From assembly GCF_029873635.1 (NCBI RefSeq), contig NC_080423.1:109943087-110007086 (forward strand): 64,000 nucleotides of DNA, in the 5' to 3' direction. This document shows, in pieces, positions 13,150-26,026 of the stretch. Each line of letters starts with the position of its first letter. Within the stretch, counting starts at the first letter, position 1. Source of the DNA: Malania oleifera. Lineage: Eukaryota; Streptophyta; Magnoliopsida; Santalales; Ximeniaceae. Under the pieces are notes generated by a model, which saw nothing but the letters and a program-made list of their open reading frames with translations, had not been told where the DNA came from and did not search any database. A program made the translations under genes and the position numbers.

Positions 13150-14756
13150 TTAGACATTATTAATGGAAGCTTCCAAGCAGATCTGGTCCCTTTGTTCTGC
13201 TGCTTCATGAAGCAGCTCAGAGTCTTTGTAGTTTTGGTTGATGATCAGCTGAGGGGCAGCAACTGCAGCTATGAGCTGGGGAGCTGCAACTACTGCTGCT
13301 GCTGCAATTATATCCATTTCCTTACACACCACAGTGTTCAACTTCACAACTTCAATGATCTGCTCTGACAATTCAGAAACCTTATTCTGCTCCTGAATAT
13401 TATCACCTGCATCCCTCCTATTGCTGTTTCTGTACACTGCATAGACCACCATCTGAGCTATTCCAAACCCAAAACCCAGCACATTTGGAAGCTGTTTTCA
13501 TAAAGCAAGAAAATCCATTAGAGTTTACAAATTAAACGAGTAAACTATGAAAGTTGAGCTTGAAATGGGAGGAGGGTCTGCTTGGTATGTGTGCAAACTG
13601 AAGTCTCAGTTGATTACTCACTGCAATGCACGTGTCTTTCAATAGTAGGCCATAGAAGAACCACACAACTGCACAGAGTGTGAGACAAAAGGACAGGGGA
13701 AATGGCATGAACTCCACACTCTTTGTCCTTATAACTTGCCTCTGCAGTTAATTAGAACATCAAATAATTAAAATGGGTTTGTCAGAAACTTAAATAGTTC
13801 AAATGGATTTACTAGAAAATCAAACAACCAAAATGGGTTTGTTAGAAAATCAAAAACTTAAAAAATTGGGTTTACTAGAAATCCAAAATAGTTATTATAT
13901 TGATAAGTAATATGCTTACAATAACACAGAGAGGTGCAGCGAAGACGCTGGCAGAGAATGCTACGCAGAACCATCCAAGAATCTTCACCCTTTTGGATCC
14001 ATTTGCTAGGAACGTAGTTACTACGAGGATCAACCCGAATGCACCGAAATTCAGCAAAAGAAGAAGCTTCATAGCTGCAATCTGCATCAATTGCCCCAGT
14101 GCAAGCATTAAGCTTCAATTAACTTTTTTTACACATTTATTAATAAAAAAAGTTACAGTTAGGAAATGAGAGAGTATATTTCTAGTTATATTATTTAATA
14201 CCTTAGCTTTCTTTGGTGCATAAAAGAGGTACATGGAAATGTAGATGAGCTCTATGAGACATCCCACAGAGTTAACAGTGATGAGAAGGTTGGCTCCTTG
14301 CTTGAGCAATGCATAGTATATCCACAGCATTGCACTGAACAATGCAACTACATAAGGAACTGCCTGGAACCCTTCTGTTGATTTCCTCTTGTATATTTTG
14401 CAGAATGTTGGCCTGCATGCAATGAGAATTAACCAAGTTTAAGTCAGACCCAGTTAATGTTGAGTTGTAGTTGACTAATTTCTAATGCTTAATTGAAAAA
14501 GAAAAGCTAAGAGTAAAAGGTAATGAGGAGAGGACTTACAGTGGAGAAAGGTACACCATGAAAGAGATGATATTACCTGTCAAGGCAAAATTGTCAAAGA
14601 AGGGGAAATGAGTCAAAATTAGTAGTTCTTGCAAGATGGAGAAATTAATGGAGAAGACAGGAATAGAAAAATGTTGGTGTTACTTGAACTGAAAATAAAA
14701 TGATAAGTATTGGGATTTGCATTTTTTTTTTTTGTTAATAAGGATGTGAACAAGAC

Positions 14757-14797
<41 letters not shown>

Positions 14798-15403
14798 TCA
14801 TCATCTGCCACATGGACTCACTTAGATACCCTCTTACATCCTCCTGTCCAAATGATTCTAGCAAGCACAGCGCCCCCCCCCCCCCCCCCCCCCACCCAAA
14901 AGCAAACTAAGCTGCTAGAGAGAGAGAGAGAGAAGCAAATGTAGTCACCATTGTAATATAGTATTTGGAAATATGAATTTGATATCTTAGGTTTGGATGT
15001 GTGTAAATTTGAACAAACTAACTGGACAATATCTTTAATAGAATATTTCATTAATGATGCCACCAACTAAAGTAAATATTAAATTCTGGTTTGATTGAGT
15101 CAAATTTTTTCCACGATCACATAAATTGGCGGAAAAGGATTCATATAGCCGACCCCACTAATGGGACTTAAGACTTGATTTTGTTGTTGTATTAAGTCAA
15201 ATCTTTCTTTAATACTACTAGACTAGCAATTTGACAAGGAGAGGAAACAATGGGAGTTAGAAAAATAGAGAAGTCAAAAATAATGCTGCCATGCATGTCC
15301 CATTTGTACCCAACGGCATAATGATGCATGGAAAGTAATCAAATATTTTACCTAAGAGACCAAAAACAAAAACCCATGTCAGATTAATGATCAAAACAGC
15401 CAT
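13150..15403 (-). CDS. SWEET: SWEET sugar transporter (MtN3/saliva family), clade III-like
   Basis: This is a membrane uniporter of the SWEET family that moves sugars down their gradient, most likely sucrose at the plasma membrane if the clade III reading is right. Six exons on - join in frame: 15403-15352, 14576-14540, 14412-14202, 14081-13920, 13741-13622 and 13491-13150, giving 307 residues. The start [18 protein letters not shown] is followed by [16 protein letters not shown], then [20 protein letters not shown] (first MtN3 repeat), [28 protein letters not shown] and [10 protein letters not shown] (second repeat). The last helix reads [18 protein letters not shown]. The substrate asparagines of the family appear as N77 and N197. 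Set against AtSWEET13, the four pocket positions are V25, S56, V146 and C177. The cytosolic tail is about 90 residues long and has an Ala-rich stretch with AAPQLI twice. Six exons and the YAPKKAK motif are usual for the family. Intron 1 carries a LINE tail and simple repeats. Confidence 0.95.
14759..14792. repeat. (TA)n microsatellite in SWEET intron 1
   Basis: An AT dinucleotide run within the first SWEET intron. A poly-C run follows at 14873-14893 and a (GA)n run near 14918-14933. Confidence 0.95.
15130..15192 (+). mobile_element. 3' tail of an RTE-type LINE
   Basis: The segment shows the conserved plant RTE end: GCCGACCCCACTAATGGGAC, then TTAAGACTTG and a TTG-rich tail. The same end is seen at 19722 (+) and, on -, at 22325 and 26036. 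It is a short 5'-truncated copy inside SWEET intron 1, opposite to the gene. Confidence 0.75.
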
Positions 15404-15501
15404 TTCCTCAGCCTCAACTCTTCTATCTCTTTCTATGATCTCTCTCTCTTTCTCTCTTTCTCAGTTCCACAATACCGTGACCATGAGAATGAAGGAGGGA
15501 A

Positions 15502-15511
15502 GTATATATAG
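15502..15511 (-). promoter_or_regulatory. TATA box of the SWEET gene
   Basis: On - the sequence reads CCCTATATATACTTCC about 100 bp upstream of the SWEET start codon at 15403. It is followed by a GA-rich leader (15420-15470). Position and sequence fit a plant core promoter; the transcription start was not determined. Confidence 0.7.
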
Positions 15512-18451
15512 GGTGCAAAGGAGAAGGAGCATTAAGCTAATTAGCTTGCTAGCTAGCTACCACTATGTACTCAAGTTGCTTGCAATTACTATGAAAGAGT
15601 TGGGGGATCAACAGAGCCAAAGGGTGGCGTGAGCTTGTGTTTTTTCTTTACAGTTGTTTGGATGATCAGTGGTCACCACACTCCAAACATCTTTCCTGTG
15701 CCCTAATACCACTTTTTATCATATTTAGTAATAACTGCATCCAAAAGCAGTCTTCCTACCCAGGCCCAAGCCCACTTGCCAGTACTCTTCTTGGTACACC
15801 CTACAGACCCAATTGGCCAATTCACTGGGGGCCCCCTCATGGGCCTTTCTGATGTGTCACCCACCAAGTGATTTTTGAGGCTCACAACTCATATTTCAGT
15901 TCTAGGGTTTTCATATTCCATGCTCTTTTAACCTTCCTCCTCATCCTCAGCCCCAAAAAAAAAAAAAAAAAAAATTATATATATATAAATATAACCACCC
16001 AATCCTACAATTATTTTTGTCCACTCTCACCAACTTGCTTGGCACATTAATGGGTTTCCTCTGTTAACATATACCTTGAGAAGTTTTGAGCCATTCAATT
16101 CCACTGAAATTTTGGTTTTGAGTTATTTTGGTGCTTTACTGAAAGAAGAGTTGCCATTATGCTAAAAATGTTTGCTAAATTAGGAAGGCTGCTCCCACCA
16201 AACCAAGGCATTTTTTGTTCATCTGATCTGTACCCCAGGAAATGTTGGTTCATCTGACTTGTACCAATGGAACAGCTGTAATGCTGACATGGAAAAAAGT
16301 GATTGGGCGGAACCAACAAGTAGGATGCACGCTTGGGGATTTCATTCAAGACTGTTGAGCTTACCCACTTATAACTTGTGTTAGACAGCTTAACCATGTC
16401 ATTTAAAGATATGAATTACAATTGTAAGTGGTGGGTAGTTTTGAACTTGAGATTATTCATTTTATTGAGATAGCCACACAATCTTAGGCTTTAATTGGTT
16501 GTCAAAAATATTATATGAATGGAATTCAAAGATTCTTGTTTAGCTTACTCCTTACACATGAGATAATTTGTAATAGCAATTTCGGTGCAGCTCAAATCCC
16601 ACCATCTCCTTTTTATCAGTAGCCTTATATAATATTTTAAATAACAAAACATTCTTGGACTAGGGTTTGTTATTATATCACTTGATGCAATGCCAATGTC
16701 TAACAATACTAATTCTCAATTCGAGTCAGAATGAAACTAATACGTGGGCTTCCTTATAGGCTTACCACGCTAGAAAGATAAAGAGCCCTCTTCCCGCTCC
16801 CTGACCTCTCACCTTTCCTATTGCCCGCCACCAGCAAACATATATAAATTAAAATACTGGTTCTTTAAGTAATAATATCCTAGAATCTTGAAAATGTAAT
16901 TCTAAGATAATATCATGAATAAAAAATTAAAATTTTAAATCTTTCTATGCCAGCTGCACCAGTTGGTCAATTTTTTTGGATCCCATCAGCTAGGAAGCTT
17001 TATGATGTGTAATCCCACTTCATGTGTGTATATGGTGGGGGAGCTATATACCATTTCTCCTCGTCTTGCATGAACAAAGGGAGGGCAGTATCTGAATGGA
17101 GAATATGCTGTTCATCCAAAACATGTCACACTTTGAAGAGTTGACCTCAAGCCCAATAGACTAGCTGAATTCACTTCCTTCCTCTCCTAGCCAAGGGGAA
17201 ATCTTGATCTAATGGGGCAACTAGGGCTAGAGGTTCCCAAACTTTAAGGTCATGTGTGGGTTCATATAATGAAAGTGTCTACTATTTATTGATAGGCTAA
17301 TTCGAGGATGAAATTTTTTTAAGGGCACTAAGAGAATGTTCATAAAAAATGATTTCTTCATGTAAGATTAGAATTCTCCAATTCTATTTGGCGCATTGGT
17401 ACTATGTCACCAAAAATAGAACTCAACTCACAGCCTTTGGAATAAAATATAGCCCTTATTGACATATGTCTCAAATCTCAAATAGTGGGATCATCCATCA
17501 TTTGTCACCATAAGTGACAGCTTGCTTTTAATAGGTAAGCTCTTATTTTGAGTGGTTTCACATTCAACAAATTGGGATTTCCATTCTAAATTAACAACCA
17601 TAGTTGCTGAAAAAAATATTGTAACCATCACCAAACTTCCTACCTATTCTATATTTGATGGTTTTGATGGCATTCTTGGTTCATGGAACTTAAAGCTACA
17701 TTGTAAATTTCAAACATTTGATAGGAATTTATTCATCAGGAATCAAAACCTACTTGAGGAAAAATAGATGAACCTAATGTTTAGAAAGATCTTGAATTTG
17801 AATAAGATGTAATATAAAAATTGTATGGAAATTCATCCGAATCCACTCAAATCTAAATTCAAAGTCTAAAATCCATGTTCTCAAATGAAACATAACAGTA
17901 AACTGAAATTAAACTTAATTGTAACGTCAAAAAGATGAGAAGAAAACGAAAGAAAATTAAAAGGCAGAATAGATCATCAATTGTCAAAACTTTACTTAGC
18001 ATGTCATTAGCCTTGATTTTTTTTTTCTTAACTATGTTCGAATAAATTTTAATTTTAATAGCAATTCACATAGAGAAAAATATATACACGTTGACAAATT
18101 TTTCTTATTTTGTTTCCCTTTATTTTGCAAAATTTTTTATCCAGAGAAAATCTCAGACAGGTAAACAAGGTAATTAATCACCTGTTACCAGATGATCACT
18201 GCCTATTGATGGGGAGAAATCCATATTTGCAACATTTTGAATTCCTAAGGCAAGCAAATATAACATTTCATAAACTAACGACCTTCAATTTAGCTTTGTA
18301 TAAATTTAAACAAAATTTAATACATTTTTTTATACAGCCATTATTATTCACACAAATTCAAATGTAACATCTGAACTCTACACTCCTGAATAATTTGCTT
18401 TTATTGATCCTGTTGAGTATTTGCTTTTATTGAACGTTTAAAGCTTCATTA
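15512..18451. other. Intergenic region between SWEET and the CMC2-like gene
   Basis: This is the upstream region of the SWEET gene and the 3' flank of the CMC2-like gene. It contains a poly-A run at 15954-15974. Otherwise it is AT-rich sequence in which I recognise no gene or element. Confidence 0.6.
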
Positions 18452-20353
18452 TTAGGCAGGCAGGAAGTTCTCCCCTGTACTTTCTGCATCCTCTTTCCTC
18501 TGAGCCCGTAGCCTTTCTTTCAGCTTCTTACTCTCTTCGAAGTTTGCCCTCCTCTTCAAAGCTTTCTGTGAGAGGAACATATGAATCAATTTCAAAATGC
18601 TAATATAATTAAAGTAACAAAAAGGAGAGATCCATACCAAGAAAGATTGCTTCTAGGAGCTTTCTGTTGAAAAAAAAAGGAAAGATCCATTTCCAAATTG
18701 TTAAAACTAGTTCCGTATGAAGAAAACTCACTTCTTGGCGGAAACAGCGATCAAGCTTAATTTTCAGATCTGTGCATTCACCGAAGAATTTCGCAATAGG
18801 ATGGTCTAAATGACACTTCTGGAACTGCTCAATAACCTGCAGCAAGGAATATAAAACAAAAGGATTTCCATTATAGACACGTGTCTATCTGTTCATATTA
18901 TCCACTAGAACATGAAGAATGACTAAAAATCACACAATATCACTGGAACACTTAAAAAGTCATTTTGGTAATGTGAATATATCTAATGAGAATAACCGAC
19001 TACAGACCACCTTTTCTCTTGGTAAGTTTTTAACCTGTCTAAAGTCATTTTGGTTGCTTACAGCACACAGTTTCTGCTCTATCAAGGGCCATGTACTTTG
19101 TTCTGTTAAAGACAGCCGGCATATAATTTTGAAGACTCAATGGTCAAGAATTGTTTTGGCACTTTGGATCTATTATGGAATCTAGGAAAAATTGAAGAAA
19201 ATGTAATGCTAAGGCAGGTTGGGTGGAAATGGAGATCTGTTTTATGCATGTTTGGTGATCATAAAATATCATTAAAATTAAAAGCTAGTTTCATAAGATG
19301 GATATAAGACCAGCAATGTTGTACAGATCAAAATGCTGTAAGCATTAGAATCCTCAGTAACCAAGAATCAGCATATCCAAAATGAGGAAGTTGCGTAAAG
19401 GAGAATGCTAAGATTGCATAGTAGTACAAAAGATAACTTAGGAATGAGGGCAAATTAGACACATAATCTGTAGAAGATAAGAGTGGTTAAGATGGTTTGA
19501 ACACATAACATAATCCAAATGACACACTAGTGAGGAGGGTTAATTTTTGTTGAATATGGTAGACGTAAGTCTATACTAACTAAAACCAAGATAAAAGGAA
19601 TTGACAGGACTTCAATTTTGGAAGACATTAGCCCATAGTACAGAATGACAGAAGAGGATTCCTGTTAGCCTGTAACCAGTCCCACCTAGTGGGACTTAAG
19701 GCTTGGTTGTTATTATTGTTTACTTAACAAAGGTTTAGACCAGCTTTAAAAGAAAGAGAAAGATCTCTTCATTATAATCTAATATATGATACAATTAGCA
19801 AGGTTGGGGTGTAAGTGAGTCAACTCAATCCACAAGCCACTCAAGCTCGATACGCTCTATAGCTTGACACAAGTCGATTACATTCAAATTCAAGCTATTC
19901 AAATAGCTCGACGAATTGTGCTTTTGAGTTTTGCAGTACTAATGAGTCTAATCAAGCTCAACTGAGATTTTGTTATCTTATTAATTTTTGTAGTGTATAA
20001 TTTTATGATATATAATATTGTCTTATAATCAAATTAAGCTTCATTGAGTTGCACACAAGTTTTATGAGCTCGCAATCAAGTGGAACTTGACTTCAACAAT
20101 TATAAGATCGATGGAGTTTGGGACAAGTCACCAGCTTAAACTTTCTGAGTTGAGTCAATCTGTAAATCACCACGTCAAACTTGAATACACCGTCAAGCAA
20201 GGTGGTCTATCACAAGTCAAAAGCAGCGTGGTAACATGAGCATTTGGCAAGTTCCCAAAGAAGTGACCATTTGGGAAAATGAAAATCATAAGTAGAACAA
20301 TAACTCACCTCTGCACACATGGGGTGTCTATGAAGTGTTAGAGGAGGATGCAT
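18452..20353 (-). CDS. CMC2: Twin CX9C protein, COX assembly mitochondrial protein 2 (CMC2) homologue
   Basis: This is a small protein expected in the mitochondrial intermembrane space, where CMC2-family proteins help cytochrome c oxidase biogenesis and fold through the MIA40 disulfide relay. Three exons on - join in frame: 20353-20309 (MHPPLTLHRHPMCAE), 18836-18732 (VIEQFQKCHLDHPIAKFF...) and 18565-18452 (KALKRRANFEESKKLKER...LPA, stop). The product has 87 residues. The four cysteines C13, C23, C36 and C46 make two exact C-X9-C pairs, the hallmark of the fold. Conserved family features include the MHPPLT start, CHLDHP and CFRQEKALKRR. The C-terminal part is highly charged and probably helical. 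Intron 1 (18837-20308) contains a LINE fragment. Length and motifs match plant CMC2 homologues, and no damage is seen. Confidence 0.94.
19205..19722 (+). mobile_element. RTE-type LINE, 3' fragment
   Basis: This is degraded coding sequence of the RTE 3' part, in the order expected: a GWVKWRS-like start, a piece resembling the RTE stretch before ECW, and RLRWFEHV-like and RVN-like pieces. It is followed by the conserved tail CCCACCTAGTGGGACTTAAG and a TTG/TTA-rich end. It is 5' truncated and full of stops. It lies in intron 1 of the CMC2-like gene, opposite to the gene. Confidence 0.75.
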
Positions 20354-21049
20354 TTCCCACCACAATTCAAGCTGTAATACACTGCAACAAACCACCCAAT
20401 CCTATTTTATTCCCTTAATGACAGGCAAGATAAGGTATACAATAAAAAAGGAATAACAGAAAATGGGATATGGTTTTCAATTATCAAAGAAGAATTCCAA
20501 GCAATATGCCTTGAAAGCCCATGAGCTGGACATGCAGGACACAAAATAAAATGAAGTAAAAAATTTACAAATGATAAATATCCCCATGCTCCTGAGTCCT
20601 CAACTCAAGCAATCACCTAAGCAGAATCAACTTGAAAAGTGTAGACAAGCAATGAAATTCACCATTTTCTACTACCCAGCAAACTTCAACCCCTCTTGTT
20701 TAATATTTTTTACAATAAATTACAAACATGAATATCTAATAAGATAAGAAAAATATTTAAAAAGAAATCAATGAGAACTCTACCTAGCATTCCTAAAGTA
20801 CAGGCTAATAAAGATGAAAACATGTAAAAAAGCAGATTCCACTTTGAATAAAACAGAATTGGAATTATTCTACCTACAATATCAAATCCCTATGTTAGCG
20901 CAACTATGATCCCAGAACGACCCAATAAAGCCAATACAGCTTGGTGTAGTTTTGTGGAAGAATAATTAAAAGGGGGAAAATTCAGTGCTGACTGAAAGTA
21001 CTCTTTCCAGCCTTCACACTCAAATCATTGCCTTTTTACTATTCCAGCA
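20354..21049. other. Upstream region of the CMC2-like gene
   Basis: This is AT-rich sequence containing the presumed promoter and 5' UTR of the CMC2-like gene on -. I could not single out a convincing TATA box. Nothing else was recognised. Confidence 0.5.
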
Positions 21050-21935
21050 GAGACTGCTGGAAGACTGGAGATATAGAGTTCCATCCTGTTAAGTGGGAAA
21101 AAGTGTTTCCCGATCAGTCATGAATCATGGGGGGTTGGGTCTGGGAAATCTCCAGGGTTTTTTAATCATGCTCTGCTCCCAAAGTGGTTGCGGAGATTTG
21201 CTGATCAGAACAAAGGCTTGTGGAAGAAGGTTATAAAGGTTAATATGGAGGCTCTCATGTAGGATGTTCTCAAGGACAGAGACAAGGAAGAATTGATGCT
21301 AAATGCAAGCTTGCTTTGTAATAATAGAACCTCTTGGAATTGGAATTTGATCAGGAATGGGAGCTAGAATGTGTAGAACCTTCTGAGCATTCTTCATGAG
21401 CAAACTTCAGCAATGTTAGGGAATTCTCTCATCAGATGGAAAAGTAGAAAGAATGCAAGTTCACATCAAACTACAATATTTTCATCAACAGGGGCATAGG
21501 AGATTTCTCTTGGAAACTTGTTTGGAGACCAAAAGGGCCAGAAAAGATAGCCTTCCTTGCCTTGGATGCTGTATAGGAGGCTGAGTAATCTCCTTCTCCA
21601 CTGCAGAATCGCATGGAGAGTTGGGGCCTCATCAGGCAGTAGCCTGGGGTACATGGGGTCATTCAGGTTCCTTGATGCTGCGCTGGAGTGCTGGGGGCAG
21701 AAAGAATGGTGGGAAAAAAGGTGCAGGGCATGGCTCCCCTTAGTCTGGTCGGATGCATCCAGAGGGAGAGGAACAAAAAGGCTTTTGATGGGGAGGAGAT
21801 GCCTGCACAGAACTTTAAGGATCCTAAATTTTAGTCCAGGTCTCTTTATTAGGCTGGGTTTTTTATATGTGATTTTTTGACTTAGTTTTTGGCTTCTTTA
21901 TAATACATGGGCTGGAAAAAAAACAAACAAACAAA
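21050..21935 (+). mobile_element. L1-type LINE, 3' end fragment
   Basis: The translated + strand shows pieces typical of the plant L1 region after reverse transcriptase. These are a GGLGLGNL-like stretch followed by a LLPKWLRRFA-like stretch near 21130-21200, a zf-RVT-like WKLVWRPKGPEKIAF near 21500-21560, and a terminal segment ending at an A-rich tail (21917-21990). Several stops and frame changes interrupt it. It is 5' truncated. Confidence 0.7.
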
Positions 21936-22324
21936 CACACACAAAAACAAAAAAAAACAAAAAAAACAGAAAGAAAAAAAAAATCTGGACACATTTTAAG
22001 CCTTCATCAAAAGAACCACTCAGTTCATAATAAATAACTTAACATTAACAAGATATGAAATAAAAACACAAAAGTTTCCTGAAAATTATATTTTTAAAAC
22101 TTAATATACTAAAAACAATTTATATTCAACAATATGTAACTATGACCAGTGCTAAATGCGAGCTTCTAAATTTACTAAGCTTTTCTAAAACAACAAGATG
22201 AAACCAACATGCCTTCCAAAATCAACCCGATGGCAACCAATAATTTGGCTGTGCTATAATAATGCGGTCAAGCTAAATCAATTCCAATCGCATACAAAGA
22301 ACACTCAAATATTTCATGCAAAAC
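21936..22324. other. A-rich spacer
   Basis: This begins as the A-rich tail of the L1 fragment (AAAC-type repeats to about 21980). It then becomes AT-rich sequence with no recognised feature. Confidence 0.5.
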
Positions 22325-22620
22325 AGCAACTAGGCTGAGAGTCCCACTAGGTGCATTTGGCCACATGAATCCTCTCCCCACCATTCCTCGCAATTTTTAT
22401 GGCAATATCCTTCAAACAATGGAGTTCAGTTAAATCCTTATCATCCTCGTCCATTTAAATGTAAATTGTAATAGTTTTCTACAATCACACAGCACACTCA
22501 TAGAACTTCTACTTTCAATTTATTCTTTAGCTTGCAAACTGGATTCAAACTAATCCTAAGAATTTCTTAACAATCAAGTTTAATATTTTATCCAATATTC
22601 CTCCTAAATTGACTAAAATT
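22325..22620 (-). mobile_element. RTE-type LINE, 3' fragment
   Basis: On + it reads GAGTCCCACTAGGTGCATTTGG, then ACATGAATCCTCTCC, the reverse complement of the RTE 3' end. Farther on there is a segment (22556-22620) that also occurs in the longer copy near 26580. Part of the element between these pieces is missing. Confidence 0.65.
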
Positions 22621-23059
22621 ACATTTCATTAACTTGCCCTTATAAAAAGTATAGAGATGATACGTATAAAAATATGTGTGTGTGTGTATCAGGATGGGCG
22701 AACACGTACAACAATTTCAAATCATTATTAGTACATACAAAGATTGGCATAGGAGATTGATTACCGAGTGATTACACAACTATGTGTAATTCGTGCATTG
22801 CATATCTTAAGCATGCATGATGCAAAAAATGCTTCAATGTGTAAAACCCAATTGTACCACTCCTTAGAATATATGTACCAGTGGCTTATTACATTCCTCA
22901 CTCACACATAATTGCATTAATCAATTAGCTAATGAATGTATGCTAGATGAAACAATAGACCAATGGGTTGATAGGAACAACACCCTCTCTTGATATCCTT
23001 AATACCTCCACCTTTTGAGACCCGGCAATGGAGAGGGCAGGTGGCCGGTTGGGGGTTGG
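22621..23059. other. AT-rich spacer
   Basis: It contains a short (TG)n run near 22676-22688. No gene or element was recognised. Confidence 0.5.
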
Positions 23060-24290
23060 AAGACGGCTTACTTATCCTTAGATTGCATTACTCTTATCAA
23101 TGCTGCGCTTTCTAATATTCCCATTTATTTTCTTTCCCTATTTAAAATTCCAGCCGGGTGGCAGAGGCTTTGGAGGGGATTATGAGAAATTTTTGTGGTT
23201 AGGAGCTAGGGAGGGTAGGAGGGACCATCTTGTTAGCTGGGATAGAGTTAGAAGAGTTAAGTTTGGGGTTTGGGCCCAAGGAATGTGGTGTCTAAACATC
23301 TTTCTAGCTGGAATATGGCTTTGGAGGTTTCCCTAGGAGGTTGATACCCTTTGGCACATGGTAATTGGACGCAAGTACAGTTTGCGTCAGAATGGGTGGG
23401 ATACTAGAGGAAGCAACAATGCTTCTCATGCAAGCCCTTAGAAATTCATTTCTTAAGAAACCCATTTATTCTATCCTCTTACTTGCTTCCAAGTTGGAAA
23501 TGAAAATCTCATTTGGTTTTGGTAAGATATCTGGGCAGAAGAGGTTTCATTGGAATATTTGCTCCTTTGCCCCTTCTGTCTAGCTTACATAAATTCCCTG
23601 ATCAACGCTTTCTATTTTTTAGAGGGGGCTCTCTCTCTTAGGATTTTCATTTCTTTAGAAATCTCAATGAGAAAGGGGTTGATAATTTGACTATTTTATT
23701 GTGAGTGTTGGATTCTTTTTCTCCCCAAGTGACAGATGACTCAAGGATTTAGATAGGGGGACCTTTACTACAAAATCTCTCTCTCTAGGCTTATGAAATC
23801 TTTGAGTCCTTGTTCTTTCCCGTTGAATAACTTCATCACAAAGGCAAAGGTTCCTTTTAAAATTATGGACCTTTATCAGTTTAATACCAATGATTTGTTG
23901 CACGAAGAGACCTTGTAAGGCATCAATCCTCTGTTTTGAGTAAAGTGAAACTACTGATCACTTTTTTCTCCATTGTTGCGTGGCTAAGAGACTTTGGGTC
24001 CTTTCATTTTCAGTTTTGATGAGATTGTGGCGCTTTTTTTGGCCATTGATACTTTCTTGTCAGTGTGGTATAGTATAGAGCTTTTGGGAGGAGCAAGAAG
24101 AGGCTGGCCTTATGAAGGTTCGCTGTCTTTGTGCTATTTTGGACTTTGTGCACTGAAAAGATCATTGGGATTTTTAATGGCAAAACAACCCCCTCTAGTC
24201 TTCTTTGGGACAGAGTTGTTTTCCTTGCTTTTTTTGGGCTCACTCTTTCAGTTTTTTTTCCCCCCGAGGAACATTACTATTTGATCTTCC
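23060..24290 (+). mobile_element. L1-type LINE, second 3' fragment
   Basis: Translated + strand pieces match the plant L1 C-terminal part: HLVSWDRVRRVKFG followed by GIWLWRFP (23220-23340), a DSRIWI-like zf-RVT region (about 23740), and a downstream CTEKIIGIFNGK stretch near 24150. The order is that of the L1 end, with several stops. It resembles the fragment at 21050 and may be from the same family. Confidence 0.7.
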
Positions 24291-24428
24291 AAGAGATTGG
24301 AAATAGCAAAAAGCTTATATGATAGAGTGCTCATGTAATAGTGAAATCAAGTGTTCAAATGTTGCATTCCTAAATCAAACCAGCTTATAATGAAAAGGAA
24401 ATAAAAAGGAAATTAATACTTATACAAT

Positions 24429-24452
24429 ACACACACACACACACACACACAC
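24429..24452. repeat. (CA)n microsatellite
   Basis: A CA dinucleotide run immediately left of the hAT-like element at 24460. Confidence 0.95.
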
Positions 24453-24459
24453 ATACACA

Positions 24460-24894
24460 TAGACCTGACAAAGCAGACTGGCTCGGATAACCCGTGGCGG
24501 ATTATCGGGTAAAGAAATCATAATCCATATTCAACTCGTTTAAGTGGCGGATTCGGGTCGGACAATTCATGGCGAATGGCAGATAATCTGCCATTCTCAA
24601 ATATAATTTTATTATTATGGTATTTTTTAGCAAAAAGATATTAAATATTTTCATTTTATATTTATATTGAACATAATGAAATGACAAAAAATGCCTTTTA
24701 ATATGATTTTTTTTATAATATGCCTTTTAAATTATGCCTTTAAACTTTTATGCAGGCTAACGAGTCTTTTGGTAGTCTATCCTACATTCCTACTATTATA
24801 CAAAAAGATTGTGCGAAACATGGACTAGGAATCTTTAACCAAGCCCACAATATTTTAGGCTCTTCCATCTTTTAGAACATTCTAAAATATATAA

Positions 24895-24930
<36 letters not shown>

Positions 24931-26026
24931 ATGCAGGAATGTTTAATTACAATAGATTTTAGACAGCAAATGAAATTATTAGATTTTGGGTAGGTTTTAT
25001 GAAATTGTGGGCTCAACTGCATCTAAATACATATAAATTTAAGTCCAAAAATTGAAATTTATATTCCAAAGACAACCTAACCCTAATTGAAGTGATCTCC
25101 TGTCATTTTCAAATTGATGTGGTTTTAAAGGTATTACCACACTCAGGCTTTTTTTTTTGTAAAAAAAAAAAGGGGGGCGGAGAGCGCTTGAGTTTTTGTC
25201 CAAAGTAAGGATAAATTTGAGAAAAGAAAAAAAAAATGGAATGCTTCTCACTTTTCCTCTTTCCTTTTACTTTTTAAATTGATTAAGGTTGGGGTATGTA
25301 TTGAAATGAAGCATTAAGTAACTATTTCATTTTATGGAGATTCACTCGGTTTAATATATTCGGTTCTTTCTGTACAAGGTGCACGCCTACTCTGTGCTCC
25401 AACAGATTATAACATAAACGGTGGGAATATTAGCGAAACAAAAAATACTAAAAGAAACAGCAATTAAAAATTTTCATCCGTACGGCCATACCTGCTGGCT
25501 GCTTGCTGCTTCGGTGCTTCCACTGAAGCAGGCTAGCTTGGCCGAGTGACTAGGCAAGGGCCGAGTTACGAGCGGCTGGTGAGCGACTGGGAGAGGACCG
25601 AGTGATCTGCCAAGCTGGTGAGCGACTCAAGCAAGCGAGACAGCGAGCGAGCGACTCTGTGATTGTCTCAATCTGGGCCGTGGGTGGCCATGGCAGTCGG
25701 TGACGGCAGTGGGAATCATGACTCGTGGGAGGACACTAGGAGTTGGGATGTGGTTGCCTGGGAGTGGGAGGGGGGGTGTGGTCTGTGTGGCCATGCGGGC
25801 ACTGGGCAGTGAGTGGGCAGGGTAGTTGGGCTTTTATGGGTTAATTAGTAATGGGCTTTTAAGCGGATTGGCGGATATCCGTCGAATAAACTCGACCTGA
25901 CCCACTAAGGAGGCGGATAAAAAATGGAAAACCATATTCGACTCATTTAACAAGCGGTTGATTATAAGTCGGTTAAAACGGGTTGGGGTTCGGATTAACG
26001 GATTTTTCTCCATTTTGCTAGGTCTA
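24460..26026. mobile_element. hAT-like non-autonomous DNA transposon
   Basis: The ends are inverted: TAGACCTGACAAAGC on the left and, as reverse complement of the right end, TAGACCTAGCAAAATGG. The flanking 8-mers CATACACA (24452-24459) and CGTAGACA (26027-26034) agree at 6 of 8 positions, fitting an aged hAT target duplication. Subterminal copies of GGCGGAT-type motifs lie on both sides (24495-24600 and 25855-26000). No transposase was seen. The interior has a (TA)n run (24900-24926) and a GC-richer part (25480-25830). Confidence 0.7.
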
